DNA of 13,373 nt, from positions 1 to 13,373 of the forward strand of contig CANRGW010000022.1 in the NCBI GenBank assembly GCA_947630205.1. The letters are read 5' to 3'. This document shows positions 1-7,763 of this stretch, in pieces. Source of the DNA: an uncultured Bacilli bacterium (lineage in GTDB: Bacteria; Bacillota_I; Bacilli_A; RF39; UBA660). Below the pieces are notes generated by a model. It was not told the origin of the DNA, ran no database searches, and saw only the letters and a program-made list of their open reading frames with translations. The translations under genes and the position numbers were made by a program. The number at the start of each line of letters is the position of its first letter. The first letter of the stretch is position 1.

Positions 1-1647
1 AAAACATAGACAATAACCTGGTTGTAAAGCCTTTTGTTTTTCAACAATTTCTTCTGTGATATTTGGAACCATTTTACCAATATATTCTATATCTCTTGGA
101 TGAGTTGTTTTAAAAATTAAGAAATTAGCACATTGAGACATAACTGTTTCAGAAAGTTCTACGGGTCTTTGAGAAATCAAAGTTAGTAAAACACCATATT
201 TTCTTCCCTCTTTAGCAATTCTATCAAAAATATTATAACCAAGTAAATCTATATCTTCACCACTTTTTATATAACGATGGGCTTCTTCAACAATTAAATT
301 AAAAGGAATAGTTGCTCTATTTTGTAAGGCTTTTGTATATTCAAAAATTATTCTTGAAAAAATCTTAACAATAACTTTAGCAATACTATCATCAATATCT
401 TCTAAATTAATATTTAAAAGTTGATACTTTTGACCATTTTGAATTACTAAACTAGATAAATATTCTTCAACACCTATAAAATTAGGATAATCAAAGAACC
501 GTTTAGCATCACTTATAATTAAAGAATGTAATTTAACTTTAACGGCTATACTATCACCATAAGTATTAGCATTATTTAACCAGTTTTCACTTATTAAAGT
601 AAAATTTAATGCTTTCTCTAAATCTTCTAAAGTATATTTATTAAAAGTAGTTGGTTCATAATTATCAAGTTCTGGATCAACAAATGATGCTATATACTGA
701 GATACTAAAATACTTTCCGTAAAGTTTCCTTGACTATCAACATTAAAACATTCTCGGAATTTTCTTGTATAACCTGCTCCTTTAACTTCTGCTTCCATAT
801 TAAATTCATTAGTTGTACAAGTATTAAAAATATCAAAAATATCATTTCTCTTCGTACCTGGCATTTTATTAGAATAAAAAATAGATAACATGGCTTTAGC
901 AATAATATGGTTTTTATATTTATAACTTTTCTCATCATTTAAAGAAAATATTTTGGCTAATTTTATCATTCTTTCTAAAAGCGTTAATTGACTTACTTTT
1001 TCAAGTCTTAATAAAAGGGCTAAATCATCAATATTTAAAAGCCATACGGGAATATTTAATTTTTCATAATTATTATAACTACTTGTTGTAATAACTTTAA
1101 AATGATAATTTGGATTAATAGCATTTAGATTATTAAAAGCATTTATATATTCACCATTATTATCAAAAATAATCATCGTTGCTTTATAAGGATAAAAATT
1201 AGGAGTTGTAAAAACTGATTGTAGAAGTCTTGTTGTACCATAACTTTTTCCACTACCAGAGTTACCAAGAATAGTTAAATGATTACTAAATAAACTATTG
1301 ATACTCATATAAACTGGTTTATTATTATAAAAGGGACTAACTCCAATTGTCATATTACCAAATTCACTATTACCAGTTATCATTAAAGTTTCTTTTTCAT
1401 CTAAAAAACGAATTTTCGAAGTTAAACTAGGTTTACTAATAATACCACCTTGAAATTTTCCTCCAATAACTTCACCAATAAATCTTGTTTCAACAATATC
1501 ATCATGAACATATTCAACTTCTGATACAACTTGTCTATTTGCTTCATCTACAAAAACTAAATGTTGATTAATTAAATTTGTTTGAATTTCTCCACCAACT
1601 TTAACATGAGCACCATGATCACTAATATAAACTATTCTTTCAAACAT
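1..1647 (-). CDS. HerA-type ATP-binding protein (DUF87 family), C-terminus cut by window edge
   Basis: The reading frame stays open from ATG 1647 to the left edge, giving 549 residues without a stop, so the C-terminus lies outside. The N-terminus resembles the HAS beta-barrel that precedes HerA ATPase cores. Residues about 128-135 form a Walker A loop (GNSGSGKS). Near residue 455 there is a Walker B strand ending in two acids (LIVEEAHRY), the EEAH form typical of HerA/FtsK-like hexameric motors. Family knowledge: HerA proteins are ring-shaped DNA-translocating ATPases, often paired with the nuclease NurA in end resection; many bacterial members are annotated only as ATP-binding proteins. The start is fixed by an AGGAGG site at 1651-1656 on the minus strand. 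The gene begins 9 bases after the ylxM stop and is probably co-transcribed with ftsY-ylxM. Whether NurA follows cannot be seen. The family call is fairly sure; the cellular role is inferred. Confidence 0.85.
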   Translation of the reverse strand, partial: MFERIVYISDHGAHVKVGGEIQTNLINQHLVFVDEANRQVVSEVEYVHDDIVETRFIGEVIGGKFQGGIISKPSLTSKIRFLDEKETLMITGNSEFGNMTIGVSPFYNNKPVYMSINSLFSNHLTILGNSGSGKSYGTTRLLQSVFTTPNFYPYKATMIIFDNNGEYINAFNNLNAINPNYHFKVITTSSYNNYEKLNIPVWLLNIDDLALLLRLEKVSQLTLLERMIKLAKIFSLNDEKSYKYKNHIIAKAMLSIFYSNKMPGTKRNDIFDIFNTCTTNEFNMEAEVKGAGYTRKFRECFNVDSQGNFTESILVSQYIASFVDPELDNYEPTTFNKYTLEDLEKALNFTLISENWLNNANTYGDSIAVKVKLHSLIISDAKRFFDYPNFIGVEEYLSSLVIQNGQKYQLLNINLEDIDDSIAKVIVKIFSRIIFEYTKALQNRATIPFNLIVEEAHRYIKSGEDIDLLGYNIFDRIAKEGRKYGVLLTLISQRPVELSETVMSQCANFLIFKTTHPRDIEYIGKMVPNITEEIVEKQKALQPGYCLCF

Positions 1648-1656
1648 ATTATCCTC

Positions 1657-1950
1657 CTAAAATAATTCTTCTAATAACTTCCTTACCCCACTATCATCTA
1701 TATTATTAATTATATCATGTATTTTTTCTTTTTTATAGTACAAATTTAACTTTTTTTCATAATCAAGAAGTTTATCTTCAATAATTTTCAATTGTTTAAA
1801 ACAAGCATTTCTACTTATTCCATATTTTTCACTTATTTCTCCATAAGATAAATTATTAAAATAATATTCTTGAAAATAAGTTTGTTGTTTTTCCGTTAAA
1901 AGTATTCCGTATAAATCATATAAATTATTTAAATAAACAAGTTTTTCCAT
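1657..1950 (-). CDS. ylxM: YlxM/p13-like SRP-associated helix-turn-helix protein
   Basis: This 97-residue protein has the YlxM layout. The N-terminus (LVYLNNLYDLYGILLTEKQ) resembles sigma-factor region 4. A helix-turn-helix follows at about residues 32-60, including LSYGEISEKYGISRNACFKQ, and the charged tail is helical. Family knowledge: YlxM is encoded beside ftsY or ffh in Bacillota and Mollicutes, and is reported to modulate the signal recognition particle GTPases. It also looks like a DNA-binding protein. Here it starts immediately after the ftsY stop, with no spacer, and its AAGGAT ribosome site lies inside the last ftsY codons, which implies translational coupling. It ends in TAG nine bases before the HerA-type gene. 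Length and position match the family, so the call is strong; the precise molecular role remains less certain. Confidence 0.9.
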   Translation of the reverse strand: MEKLVYLNNLYDLYGILLTEKQQTYFQEYYFNNLSYGEISEKYGISRNACFKQLKIIEDKLLDYEKKLNLYYKKEKIHDIINNIDDSGVRKLLEELF

Positions 1951-3180
1951 CTACATCATATCCTTAAATAAACCATATATATATTTTTCAATATCAAAAG
2001 GTTCTAAATCGGTGGCTTTTTCTCCAAGACCAATATATTTAACTGGAATATCTAATTCTTCTTTAATGGCTAAAACTATTCCACCTTTAGCCGTTCCATC
2101 AAGTTTTGTTAAAACAATTCCTGTAATATTTGTTATTTCTTTAAAACTTTTGGCTTGACTTATACCATTTTGACCAGTTGTAGCATCAATTACTAAAAGC
2201 GTTTCCTGAGGGGCATTTTCAATTAGACTACCTATTACTTTATTCATTTTTTCAAGTTCTTTCATTAAATTAACTTTATTTTGTAAACGTCCTGCTGTAT
2301 CAATTAAAATAACATCAACATTTTCTTCTTTAGCCTTTTTAACTCCATCATAAATAACACTAGAAGGGTCACTTCCCTCTTTTCCTTTAACGAATGAACA
2401 ACCTACTTTTTTACTCCATTCTTCTAACTGTTCAATAGCCCCGGCTCTAAAAGTATCCCCGGCTACCATCATACATTTTTTTCCATCATTCATTAATTTT
2501 AAAGCCATTTTGCCAATCGTTGTTGTTTTACCAACTCCATTAACGCCAACAAATAAAATTACCGTTGGACCATTTTCATTAAATTTAATCTTATTAGTTA
2601 AAATAGAATTATCAACATAAATAATAAATAATTCATCAACAATTACTTCTTGTAAATAATTAAGATCTGTTATATTTTCACTTTTAACACGTTTCTTCAA
2701 CCTTTCAATAAAAGATAAAACTGTATTAACACCAATATCAGCCATTATTAAAATATCTTCTAATTCTTCAAAATATTCTTCTGTTATTTTCTTAGTTCTA
2801 TTATTTAAACTAATTAACTTATTAACAAAATTATCCCTTGTTTTACTTAAACCATCATCATATAATTGCAAAGTACTTTTAGTTTCTTTTTTCTTTTCCT
2901 TTTTCGTTTTCTTTTCAACTTTTATATCGTTTTTAATAACATCTTTTTGATCTTTAACATTATCATTTATTTCTTTTTTATTATCTTCTTCTTGATAATT
3001 TTTTTCTTCTTTATTATCTGTTTTTTCCTTTACATTATCTGTTTCTTCAGGATTATTACTTTCTTCTATATCATTTTCTTCAAACTCATCTTCTAATACT
3101 TCCTGTTCTTCTATTTCTTCCTTAATTTCTTCTTTTTCTTCTTTTTTAAATAAATTTTTAACTTTACTAAATAGTCCCAT
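1951..3180 (-). CDS. ftsY: Signal recognition particle receptor FtsY
   Basis: This 409-residue SRP-receptor GTPase docks ribosome-SRP complexes at the membrane for co-translational insertion. A short basic amphipathic start (MGLFSKVKNLFKK) likely touches the membrane. It leads into a very acidic, Lys/Glu/Asn-rich A domain up to about residue 105. The helical N domain spans about 110-200. The GTPase G domain shows G1 GVNGVGKTT (212-220), DTFRAGA (242-248), G3 DTAGR (294-298), G4 TKLDG (358-362) and the closing loop GLGEKATDL (384-392). All hallmark residues are present. The start has an AAGGAGG site 5 bases upstream. The A domain has almost no sequence constraint and produces long antisense open frames that I do not count as genes. 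It heads the ftsY-ylxM-HerA-type unit, behind a promoter that overlaps a palindrome. Confidence 0.98.
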   Translation of the reverse strand: MGLFSKVKNLFKKEEKEEIKEEIEEQEVLEDEFEENDIEESNNPEETDNVKEKTDNKEEKNYQEEDNKKEINDNVKDQKDVIKNDIKVEKKTKKEKKKETKSTLQLYDDGLSKTRDNFVNKLISLNNRTKKITEEYFEELEDILIMADIGVNTVLSFIERLKKRVKSENITDLNYLQEVIVDELFIIYVDNSILTNKIKFNENGPTVILFVGVNGVGKTTTIGKMALKLMNDGKKCMMVAGDTFRAGAIEQLEEWSKKVGCSFVKGKEGSDPSSVIYDGVKKAKEENVDVILIDTAGRLQNKVNLMKELEKMNKVIGSLIENAPQETLLVIDATTGQNGISQAKSFKEITNITGIVLTKLDGTAKGGIVLAIKEELDIPVKYIGLGEKATDLEPFDIEKYIYGLFKDMM

Positions 3181-3188
3181 ATATCCTC

Positions 3189-3203
3189 CTTGTTATCAAC
3201 AAG
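3189..3203. promoter_or_regulatory. Perfect 15-bp palindrome at the ftsY promoter (possible operator)
   Basis: CTTGTT-ATC-AACAAG is a perfect 6-bp inverted repeat around a 3-bp centre. It covers the expected ftsY transcription start and ends at the Shine-Dalgarno sequence. Because the start falls inside the palindrome, only part of it would be transcribed. A DNA operator is therefore likelier than an RNA hairpin. Chance cannot be excluded in AT-rich DNA. Confidence 0.3.
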
Positions 3204-3230
3204 TATAACATTTAAGTTTAAATAAGTAAA
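3202..3230 (-). promoter_or_regulatory. Sigma-A-like promoter for ftsY
   Basis: On the minus strand there is a -35 TTTACT (3225-3230), a 17-bp spacer and a -10 TATACT (3202-3207), with an extended TGT just before the -10. The predicted start is near 3195, about 15 nt before the ftsY start codon. Confidence 0.6.
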
Positions 3231-3263
3231 TCTCTTAAACGTCAAAAAAAATATCTAAAATTG

Positions 3264-3584
3264 TTAGTTTTTAAATATTTTATCATATAACTTATATAAA
3301 TATTGAACCGAATTTTCTAAAAAGAAATAATGTTTAACATAAAAAATTAAAAATATAAAAGAACCTATACAAGGAATTGCAAAGACTGGAAAAATAATAC
3401 ATAAAAAGATAAAACCTAAGAAAAAAAGAGCATAAAATAAAGTTACTAATAAATGAATTAATCTTTCATGTTGAAAATATTGTATTTTATCTTTAAATAT
3501 TTCTTTTTCTTTATCAGTAAATTTATGGTTATCTTCAAGTTCTTTTTCTATTTCTTCAATATAGTTTTTTAAATATTCTTTCAT
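3264..3584 (-). CDS. Small two-helix membrane protein of unknown function
   Basis: From the chosen start this is a protein of 106 residues. A charged, helical N-terminal half (MKEYLKNYIEEIEKELEDN onward, then FQHERLIHLLV) precedes two adjacent hydrophobic segments at about 45-65 and 66-86. A short charged tail (YKLYDKIFKN) follows. The likely topology is a helical hairpin with both ends in the cytoplasm. I do not recognise a named family, although the FQHERLIH segment before the first helix looks like a conserved signature of small Bacillota membrane proteins. The start at 3584 is preferred because GGTGAT lies just upstream, matching the site used by other genes here. An in-frame ATG at 3608 has only a weak site and would add eight residues. 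The gene lies behind an unusual hairpin leader and is followed by ftsY on the same strand; no good terminator is visible between them. Confidence 0.75.
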   Translation of the reverse strand: MKEYLKNYIEEIEKELEDNHKFTDKEKEIFKDKIQYFQHERLIHLLVTLFYALFFLGFIFLCIIFPVFAIPCIGSFIFLIFYVKHYFFLENSVQYLYKLYDKIFKN

Positions 3585-3616
3585 CTTATCACCATTTAAA
3601 TTATACATTTTTCCAT

Positions 3617-3666
3617 AAAAAAGTAAGGTTTGTAAGCCTATTCTTAGGTATAGTAAGCAACCTTAC
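3617..3666 (-). terminator. Hairpin with U-tract: leader attenuator or intrinsic terminator
   Basis: Read on the minus strand, GTAAGGTT (3666-3659) pairs perfectly with AACCTTAC (3630-3623), and TTTTTT (3622-3617) follows at once. That is the form of an intrinsic terminator. An inner CCTA/TAGG stem with loop AGAA lies between the arms. The first arm can instead pair with a nearer CTTAC copy (3657-3653) in a small five-pair hairpin, which would break the terminator stem. A TATAAT box just upstream would place a transcription start at the base of the hairpin. It may therefore be a leader attenuator for the small membrane-protein gene. Otherwise it is simply the terminator of the deacetylase gene, which ends about 100 nt upstream. 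The plus strand has no matching T-run. Confidence 0.55.
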
Positions 3667-3672
3667 ATATTC

Positions 3673-3678
3673 ATTATA
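3673..3678 (-). promoter_or_regulatory. Candidate -10 box before the hairpin leader
   Basis: A consensus TATAAT is present on the minus strand, with a weak -35 (TTTAAA) 17 bp further upstream. Its predicted start, near 3666, coincides with the first base of the hairpin described at 3617-3666. The -35 match is poor, so the promoter is tentative. Confidence 0.4.
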
Positions 3679-3769
3679 ATATATTTTTTCTTAAATTTAA
3701 AGACTATTAACAAAATTTCTTTTGTCACAATCTGAAACATTTAAAAAATCTCTAATATTTATAGTTAAT

Positions 3770-5179
3770 TTAATTATTAACACCATGACGAACCATAGTC
3801 GTATTTTCAGTTATTGCAGCAAAAGTAAAGCCATTATCTTTACCATATCTAATTATATCTCGAATAGCCCCACTTGTTTGATACTTTATATCATGCATTA
3901 AAACAACATTAGGACTAGATCTTGATAAATGATTAACAACATTTTGATAAACGGCTGCACTTGTATTAGCACCACCAGCATCATTACTATCAACATTCCA
4001 ATCAAAATAACGATAACCCCGATTTAAAACTTCTTTTGTTAAAGTAGACATAATACCAACTTGATAACTTCTACTTACAGTATTACTACTTCCACCTGGA
4101 AACCGAATAATTCTTGCATCTTGACCTGTAATTCTTTGAACTCTATCATGAACAGTTTGTAAATCACGAAAATAATTTTCAACAGAAGAATAAACCCGAG
4201 CGTAATCATGAGTTGCCGTATGTAAGGCAACCGTATGTCCTTCACTTGCTTCTCTTTCAATTAAATAATCAGGTCCATTACAAGTTACAAAGAAAGTTGC
4301 TTTAACTCCCTCTTCTTTTAAAACATTTAAAATATTATCCGTTGTTCCAGAATTAGGTCCATCATCAAATGTTAAATAAATAACGCCACCTCTTGGTTTT
4401 TCAACAACTTTAACTATTCTTTTTATTGTTTCTATATTTCCTTCACTATCCGCAACTTCATAAGATATTTCATAAGTTCCTAATCTACTTGTATCAACAT
4501 TACCAGTAACTTTAACTCTTTCTTTAATATCGCCATCACAGTTATCATTAGCAACTACTCCGGGGTCATTATAACTATTATATTGATAAACGGTATAAGT
4601 TTCTCCTCCAACAAGTTCAATTGTAGGTTTTTCCATATCTTGATAAATTAATTCTCTTTTAACAGTTTGTTCATTTCCCTCTTTATCTTTAACTTTATAT
4701 GTTACAAAATTATCAGAGTTTATTACTTCGACTTTATCTGTTAATTCGCCATCTAAATTATCAATTGCTTTAAACCCTTGTTCTTCATAAGTTTTATTTT
4801 TACAAACATAAACTTGATTACCACCTATAAGTTCAATCGTTGGTTTTTCCATATCTTTAACCGTTACAACTCTTTTAACTTCTGATTTAAAAAACCATTT
4901 CTGAATTACATAATCTATTTCATAAGTACCAATTTTAGAAGTATCAACTTTTCCCTCTACTTTAACATCTTTACTAACATCTTTTCCAAAATAAGTTGCA
5001 ATTACTCCACTTTCCTTATAATCACTTTTAACATTAATAGTAATAGATTTTTCCCCTTTTATTTTAATTTTTGGTGTCATGATAAAAATAAAAACAACAA
5101 CTAAACTAATAAAAAATATTAAACTTAAAATCGTAATAATCAAAGCCTTTTTCTTTATTTTTTTACGACGTTTTAGCAT
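3770..5179 (-). CDS. Membrane-anchored polysaccharide deacetylase with DUF5011/Ig-like repeats
   Basis: This 469-residue cell-surface enzyme probably deacetylates N-acetylated wall sugars, like peptidoglycan GlcNAc deacetylases. A basic start and one hydrophobic helix (about 12-34) look like an uncleaved anchor. Three Ig-like, DUF5011-type repeats follow (about 36-108, 112-178, 184-258). Two of them open with the phrase DMEKPTIEL. The NodB deacetylase domain fills about 264-465, with the five usual motifs: TFDDGP (catalytic D272, metal D273), HTATH (metal H320 and H324), RFPGG (359-363), FDWN around D393, and LMHD (H429). All catalytic residues are intact. The start has an AGGAG site 7 bases upstream and a near-consensus promoter. 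Family knowledge: such deacetylation commonly lowers lysozyme sensitivity. The exact substrate is inferred, so no symbol is given. Confidence 0.93.
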   Translation of the reverse strand: MLKRRKKIKKKALIITILSLIFFISLVVVFIFIMTPKIKIKGEKSITINVKSDYKESGVIATYFGKDVSKDVKVEGKVDTSKIGTYEIDYVIQKWFFKSEVKRVVTVKDMEKPTIELIGGNQVYVCKNKTYEEQGFKAIDNLDGELTDKVEVINSDNFVTYKVKDKEGNEQTVKRELIYQDMEKPTIELVGGETYTVYQYNSYNDPGVVANDNCDGDIKERVKVTGNVDTSRLGTYEISYEVADSEGNIETIKRIVKVVEKPRGGVIYLTFDDGPNSGTTDNILNVLKEEGVKATFFVTCNGPDYLIEREASEGHTVALHTATHDYARVYSSVENYFRDLQTVHDRVQRITGQDARIIRFPGGSSNTVSRSYQVGIMSTLTKEVLNRGYRYFDWNVDSNDAGGANTSAAVYQNVVNHLSRSSPNVVLMHDIKYQTSGAIRDIIRYGKDNGFTFAAITENTTMVRHGVNN

Positions 5180-5205
5180 TTTAAAACTCCTACTACTTTA
5201 TAACA

Positions 5206-5234
5206 ATTATAGTTTAACTAAAGCAATTTGTCCA
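5206..5234 (-). promoter_or_regulatory. Strong sigma-A-like promoter for the deacetylase gene
   Basis: On the minus strand, -35 TGGACA (5229-5234, five of six consensus bases), a 17-bp spacer and a perfect -10 TATAAT (5206-5211) are present. The predicted leader is only about 20 nt and contains the AGGAG site. This is the best promoter in the window. Confidence 0.8.
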
Positions 5235-5272
5235 TATTTTATTTTAAAGAATTTATTTTTCCTTTAGAAAGG

Positions 5273-5301
5273 TAGACTTTTTTCTTATTTTCCTATATAA
5301 T
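5273..5301 (+). promoter_or_regulatory. Sigma-A-like promoter for the DUF975/PF06541 gene
   Basis: A -35-like TAGACT (5273-5278), a 17-bp spacer and a perfect TATAAT (5296-5301) are present. The expected start is near 5308, about 18 nt before the ATG. It is divergent from the deacetylase promoter, with about 40 bp between their -35 boxes. Confidence 0.6.
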
Positions 5302-5325
5302 ATGGTTAATTAAAGAGGTTGGAGT

Positions 5326-6903
5326 ATGAAAAATAGAAAAATATTAAAAAATACAGCCAAAAAAAGTGTTAAAAAGCATTATTTTCGTAATGTTTTGATT
5401 GTTTTTATTGCATCTCTTATTATAGCCGGTGGTTATCAATATTCAACAGTTAATACTTTAAATGATACTACAAAAGAAGTACAAGAAAATGCTAATGCTT
5501 TATTAGACCTTTATCATGGTAAAAAAACTAATAGTGAAATAATTGATGAACTTTTAAATAAATCAGATAAGGATAAAGAAAAAGATAAAGAAAGAGAACA
5601 TAAATATAATAATGGAATTTTAGCCGTTTTCTTTAATCAAATTTCTGAAAGTGACTCTTTTGTTTTTGGAATTATTAATGCTTTTAATCATTTATTTTTT
5701 GATGGAAATATTAGTGTTTTTGTTAATATTATTTTAACAAGTATTGTTCTTTTGGCTATTTATTTATTAGTTCAAAATGTTATCGTTATTGGAAAAAATC
5801 GTTATTTCTTGGAACAAAGAAAATATCGAGATACGAAAATTGATAAATTATTATTTCCTTATAGAGTAAGAAAAACACTTCGTTTAGCAAGAATTTTATT
5901 AGTTAAATATGTATGTGAATTTTTATGGAATTTAACAATTATAGGTGGTATTATTAAACATTATGAATATTTAATGGTTCCTTATTTATTAGCAGAAAAT
6001 CCTAATATAAAACAAAAAGAAGTTTTTAAACTTTCTAAAGAAATGATGAATGGTAATAAGTTTAATGTTTTCAAACTTGATTTTAGTTTAATAGGTTGGT
6101 ACTTTTTAGGTCTTTTAACTTTTAATCTTTCTAATGTTTTTTACTTTGATGTTTATAAAGAATGTCTTTATGCTGAACTTTATATGGATTTAAGAAATAA
6201 AGTTAAGGATAAATATTCTCATCTTCTTAATGATACTTATTTAGAAATAGAAGAAGAAAAAGAAGAAGAATATCCAACTGATGGTTATAAAATTCCTCTT
6301 AGAGCCCATCGTAAATGGTTAAATGTTGATTATCGAAGAAATTATTCTATTACTAATTATATTTTATTCTTTTTTAGTTTTGCAATTGTTGGTTGGCTTT
6401 ATGAGGTAACACTTCATTTAATAAATTATGGTGTATTTGTTAATAGAGGAACCTTAATTGGTCCTTGGTTACCTATTTATGGTTGGGGTGGTATTTTAAT
6501 TTTATTCTTTTTAAAACCTATAAGAGAGCATCCCGTTTTACTTTTTGTATGTGCTTGTATTTTATCAGGGTTCGTTGAATACGGAACGGCTTGGTATTTA
6601 GAAGCATTCCATAATATGAAATGGTGGGACTATAGTGGTTATTTTATGAACTTAAATGGTAAAATTTGTTTAGAAGGCTTATTAGTATTTGGATTAGCAG
6701 GATGTACTGTTACCTATTTAATTGCTCCCCTTTTAGATAATTTATTTAATCTTTTAAAAGGAAAAATCAAAATTGTTATTTGTACTGTTTTAATTATTAT
6801 TTATGGAACTGATTTTATTTATTCAACAATACACCCTCATACCGGAAAAGGTATTACTACAGAAGTCAAAATTGTTGAAGATGGAAATATAGTTTTTAAT
6901 TAA
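5326..6903 (+). CDS. DUF975 - putative ABC-transporter type IV (PF06541) fusion membrane protein
   Basis: This 525-residue multi-pass membrane protein has two recognisable parts. The first (about 15-292) matches DUF975 in layout. It has a helix at about 21-38, a long polar insert rich in Lys/Asp/Glu, and helices at about 130-155 and 190-210. The family phrase follows: KLSKEMMNGNKFNVFKLDFS, then LIGWYFLGLLTF (about 235-266). A linker with an acidic stretch (about 305-315) leads to the PF06541 domain (about 341-500). That domain shows VGWLYE, NRGTLIGPWLPIYGWGG (373-389), FVEYGTAWYLE and WWDYSGYFMNLNGKICLEG. No ATPase domain is present in or beside it, so the ABC name comes only from the family title. 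The transported molecule, if any, is unknown. A GAGG site lies 7 bases before the start. It appears to be monocistronic, between its own promoter and a terminator. Confidence 0.85.
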   Translation: MKNRKILKNTAKKSVKKHYFRNVLIVFIASLIIAGGYQYSTVNTLNDTTKEVQENANALLDLYHGKKTNSEIIDELLNKSDKDKEKDKEREHKYNNGILAVFFNQISESDSFVFGIINAFNHLFFDGNISVFVNIILTSIVLLAIYLLVQNVIVIGKNRYFLEQRKYRDTKIDKLLFPYRVRKTLRLARILLVKYVCEFLWNLTIIGGIIKHYEYLMVPYLLAENPNIKQKEVFKLSKEMMNGNKFNVFKLDFSLIGWYFLGLLTFNLSNVFYFDVYKECLYAELYMDLRNKVKDKYSHLLNDTYLEIEEEKEEEYPTDGYKIPLRAHRKWLNVDYRRNYSITNYILFFFSFAIVGWLYEVTLHLINYGVFVNRGTLIGPWLPIYGWGGILILFFLKPIREHPVLLFVCACILSGFVEYGTAWYLEAFHNMKWWDYSGYFMNLNGKICLEGLLVFGLAGCTVTYLIAPLLDNLFNLLKGKIKIVICTVLIIIYGTDFIYSTIHPHTGKGITTEVKIVEDGNIVFN

Positions 6904-6930
6904 AAAAATCTTGTAAACTCAAGATTTTTT
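6903..6930. terminator. Bidirectional intrinsic terminator between converging genes
   Basis: AAAAAATCTTG (6903-6913), a TAAACT loop and CAAGATTTTTT (6920-6930) form a perfect 11-bp stem ending in T-runs on both strands. It overlaps the stop codon of the DUF975/PF06541 gene. It lies 83 bases beyond the stop of the converging hydrolase gene, so it can serve both. Confidence 0.85.
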
Positions 6931-7013
6931 CTTTTTTTTATGATTTTCTTTTTTATATAATTTTTATATGTTTTTAATAAATTTCTTTTTAATATAGTTA
7001 TTTTATAGTTACT

Positions 7014-7640
7014 TTATTTATATAATATTAAACATTCAATATCTTTAGGAACTAATTTTTGAAATTCTAAAGCATCATCTAAAGAACCAACAATTGTTTG
7101 ATAATGAGTTGGAATAACTACTTTAGGATGAACTTTATTTACAAAAGTTAAAGCCTCTTTGTAATTCATTGTATAAGTTCCTCCTATTGGTATAAGAGCA
7201 ATATCACATTTAAGATTTAAGGCTTCTTCTATTAAGTCCATATCTCTAGATACATAAATACGTTCTTCTTGAATAGTAATTACATAACCAACATAATTTT
7301 TTTCTTTAGGATGAAAATTTTTATTTAAATTATAACTTGGAATAGTTTTAATTAAATAGCCATTTATATTATAGGTATTGTTAGGTTCAACTTCTATTAC
7401 CGGAATATCTAAACTTTCTTTAACTATTTTGGAAATACTATGAGGTACAATTATTTTAGTATCTTCTTTTCTAATATTTTCAATTGAAAGTGTATCAAAA
7501 TGATCAAAATGGTCATGCGTTATAAAAATTAAATCAGCATCATGACTTTCTTTTAAAATTTTATAAGGATCAAAATAAATTATTTCTTTATCGGCAATTC
7601 TAATACTACTTTGACAATTAACGGTTATTTTATCTTTCAT
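7014..7640 (-). CDS. Metallo-beta-lactamase-fold metal-dependent hydrolase
   Basis: This 208-residue cytoplasmic protein resembles the short UPF0173/UlaG-like branch of the metallo-beta-lactamase fold. The first metal motif is THDHFDH (HDHFDH at 42-47), preceded by the FDPYK strand. H110, in NFHPKEKNYVGYVI, is the expected next ligand. The third motif reads YVSRDMD (129-135), where relatives usually have a GDT-type turn; the aspartate D133 is kept but glycine is replaced by arginine. The last ligand is H179 in IPTHY. The substrate is unknown; family members range from ascorbate-phosphate lactonases to phosphodiesterases and orphan enzymes. The start is fixed by a perfect AGGAGG site five bases upstream, and the promoter sits immediately before that. 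The arginine could impair or retune activity. The fold call is secure; the reaction is not. Confidence 0.88.
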   Translation of the reverse strand: MKDKITVNCQSSIRIADKEIIYFDPYKILKESHDADLIFITHDHFDHFDTLSIENIRKEDTKIIVPHSISKIVKESLDIPVIEVEPNNTYNINGYLIKTIPSYNLNKNFHPKEKNYVGYVITIQEERIYVSRDMDLIEEALNLKCDIALIPIGGTYTMNYKEALTFVNKVHPKVVIPTHYQTIVGSLDDALEFQKLVPKDIECLILYK

Positions 7641-7656
7641 ATAACCTCCTAAATTT

Positions 7657-7685
7657 ATAATAGCATGTTAAAAAGAATTTGTAAA
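7657..7685 (-). promoter_or_regulatory. Sigma-A-like promoter for the MBL-fold gene
   Basis: On the minus strand, -35 TTTACA (7680-7685), a 17-bp spacer and -10 TATTAT (7657-7662) are present. The predicted start near 7650 falls at the edge of the AGGAGG site, giving a leader of only about 10 nt. Confidence 0.6.
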
Positions 7686-7763
7686 TCTCTCTTTCTTTTT
7701 TAAGTTCCATAAGATAATTAAATTATTCTAACAAGATTTGATTTTAATAATACTTTTTATCTC

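Noticed and set aside
2866..3096. Hydrophobic open frame on the plus strand
   Set aside because: It is antisense to the Lys/Glu-rich A domain of FtsY; GAA/AAA codons read backwards as TTC/TTT give Phe-rich nonsense. No ribosome site was seen.
3244..3251. T-run on the minus strand after the small membrane-protein gene, as a terminator
   Set aside because: No stable stem precedes it.
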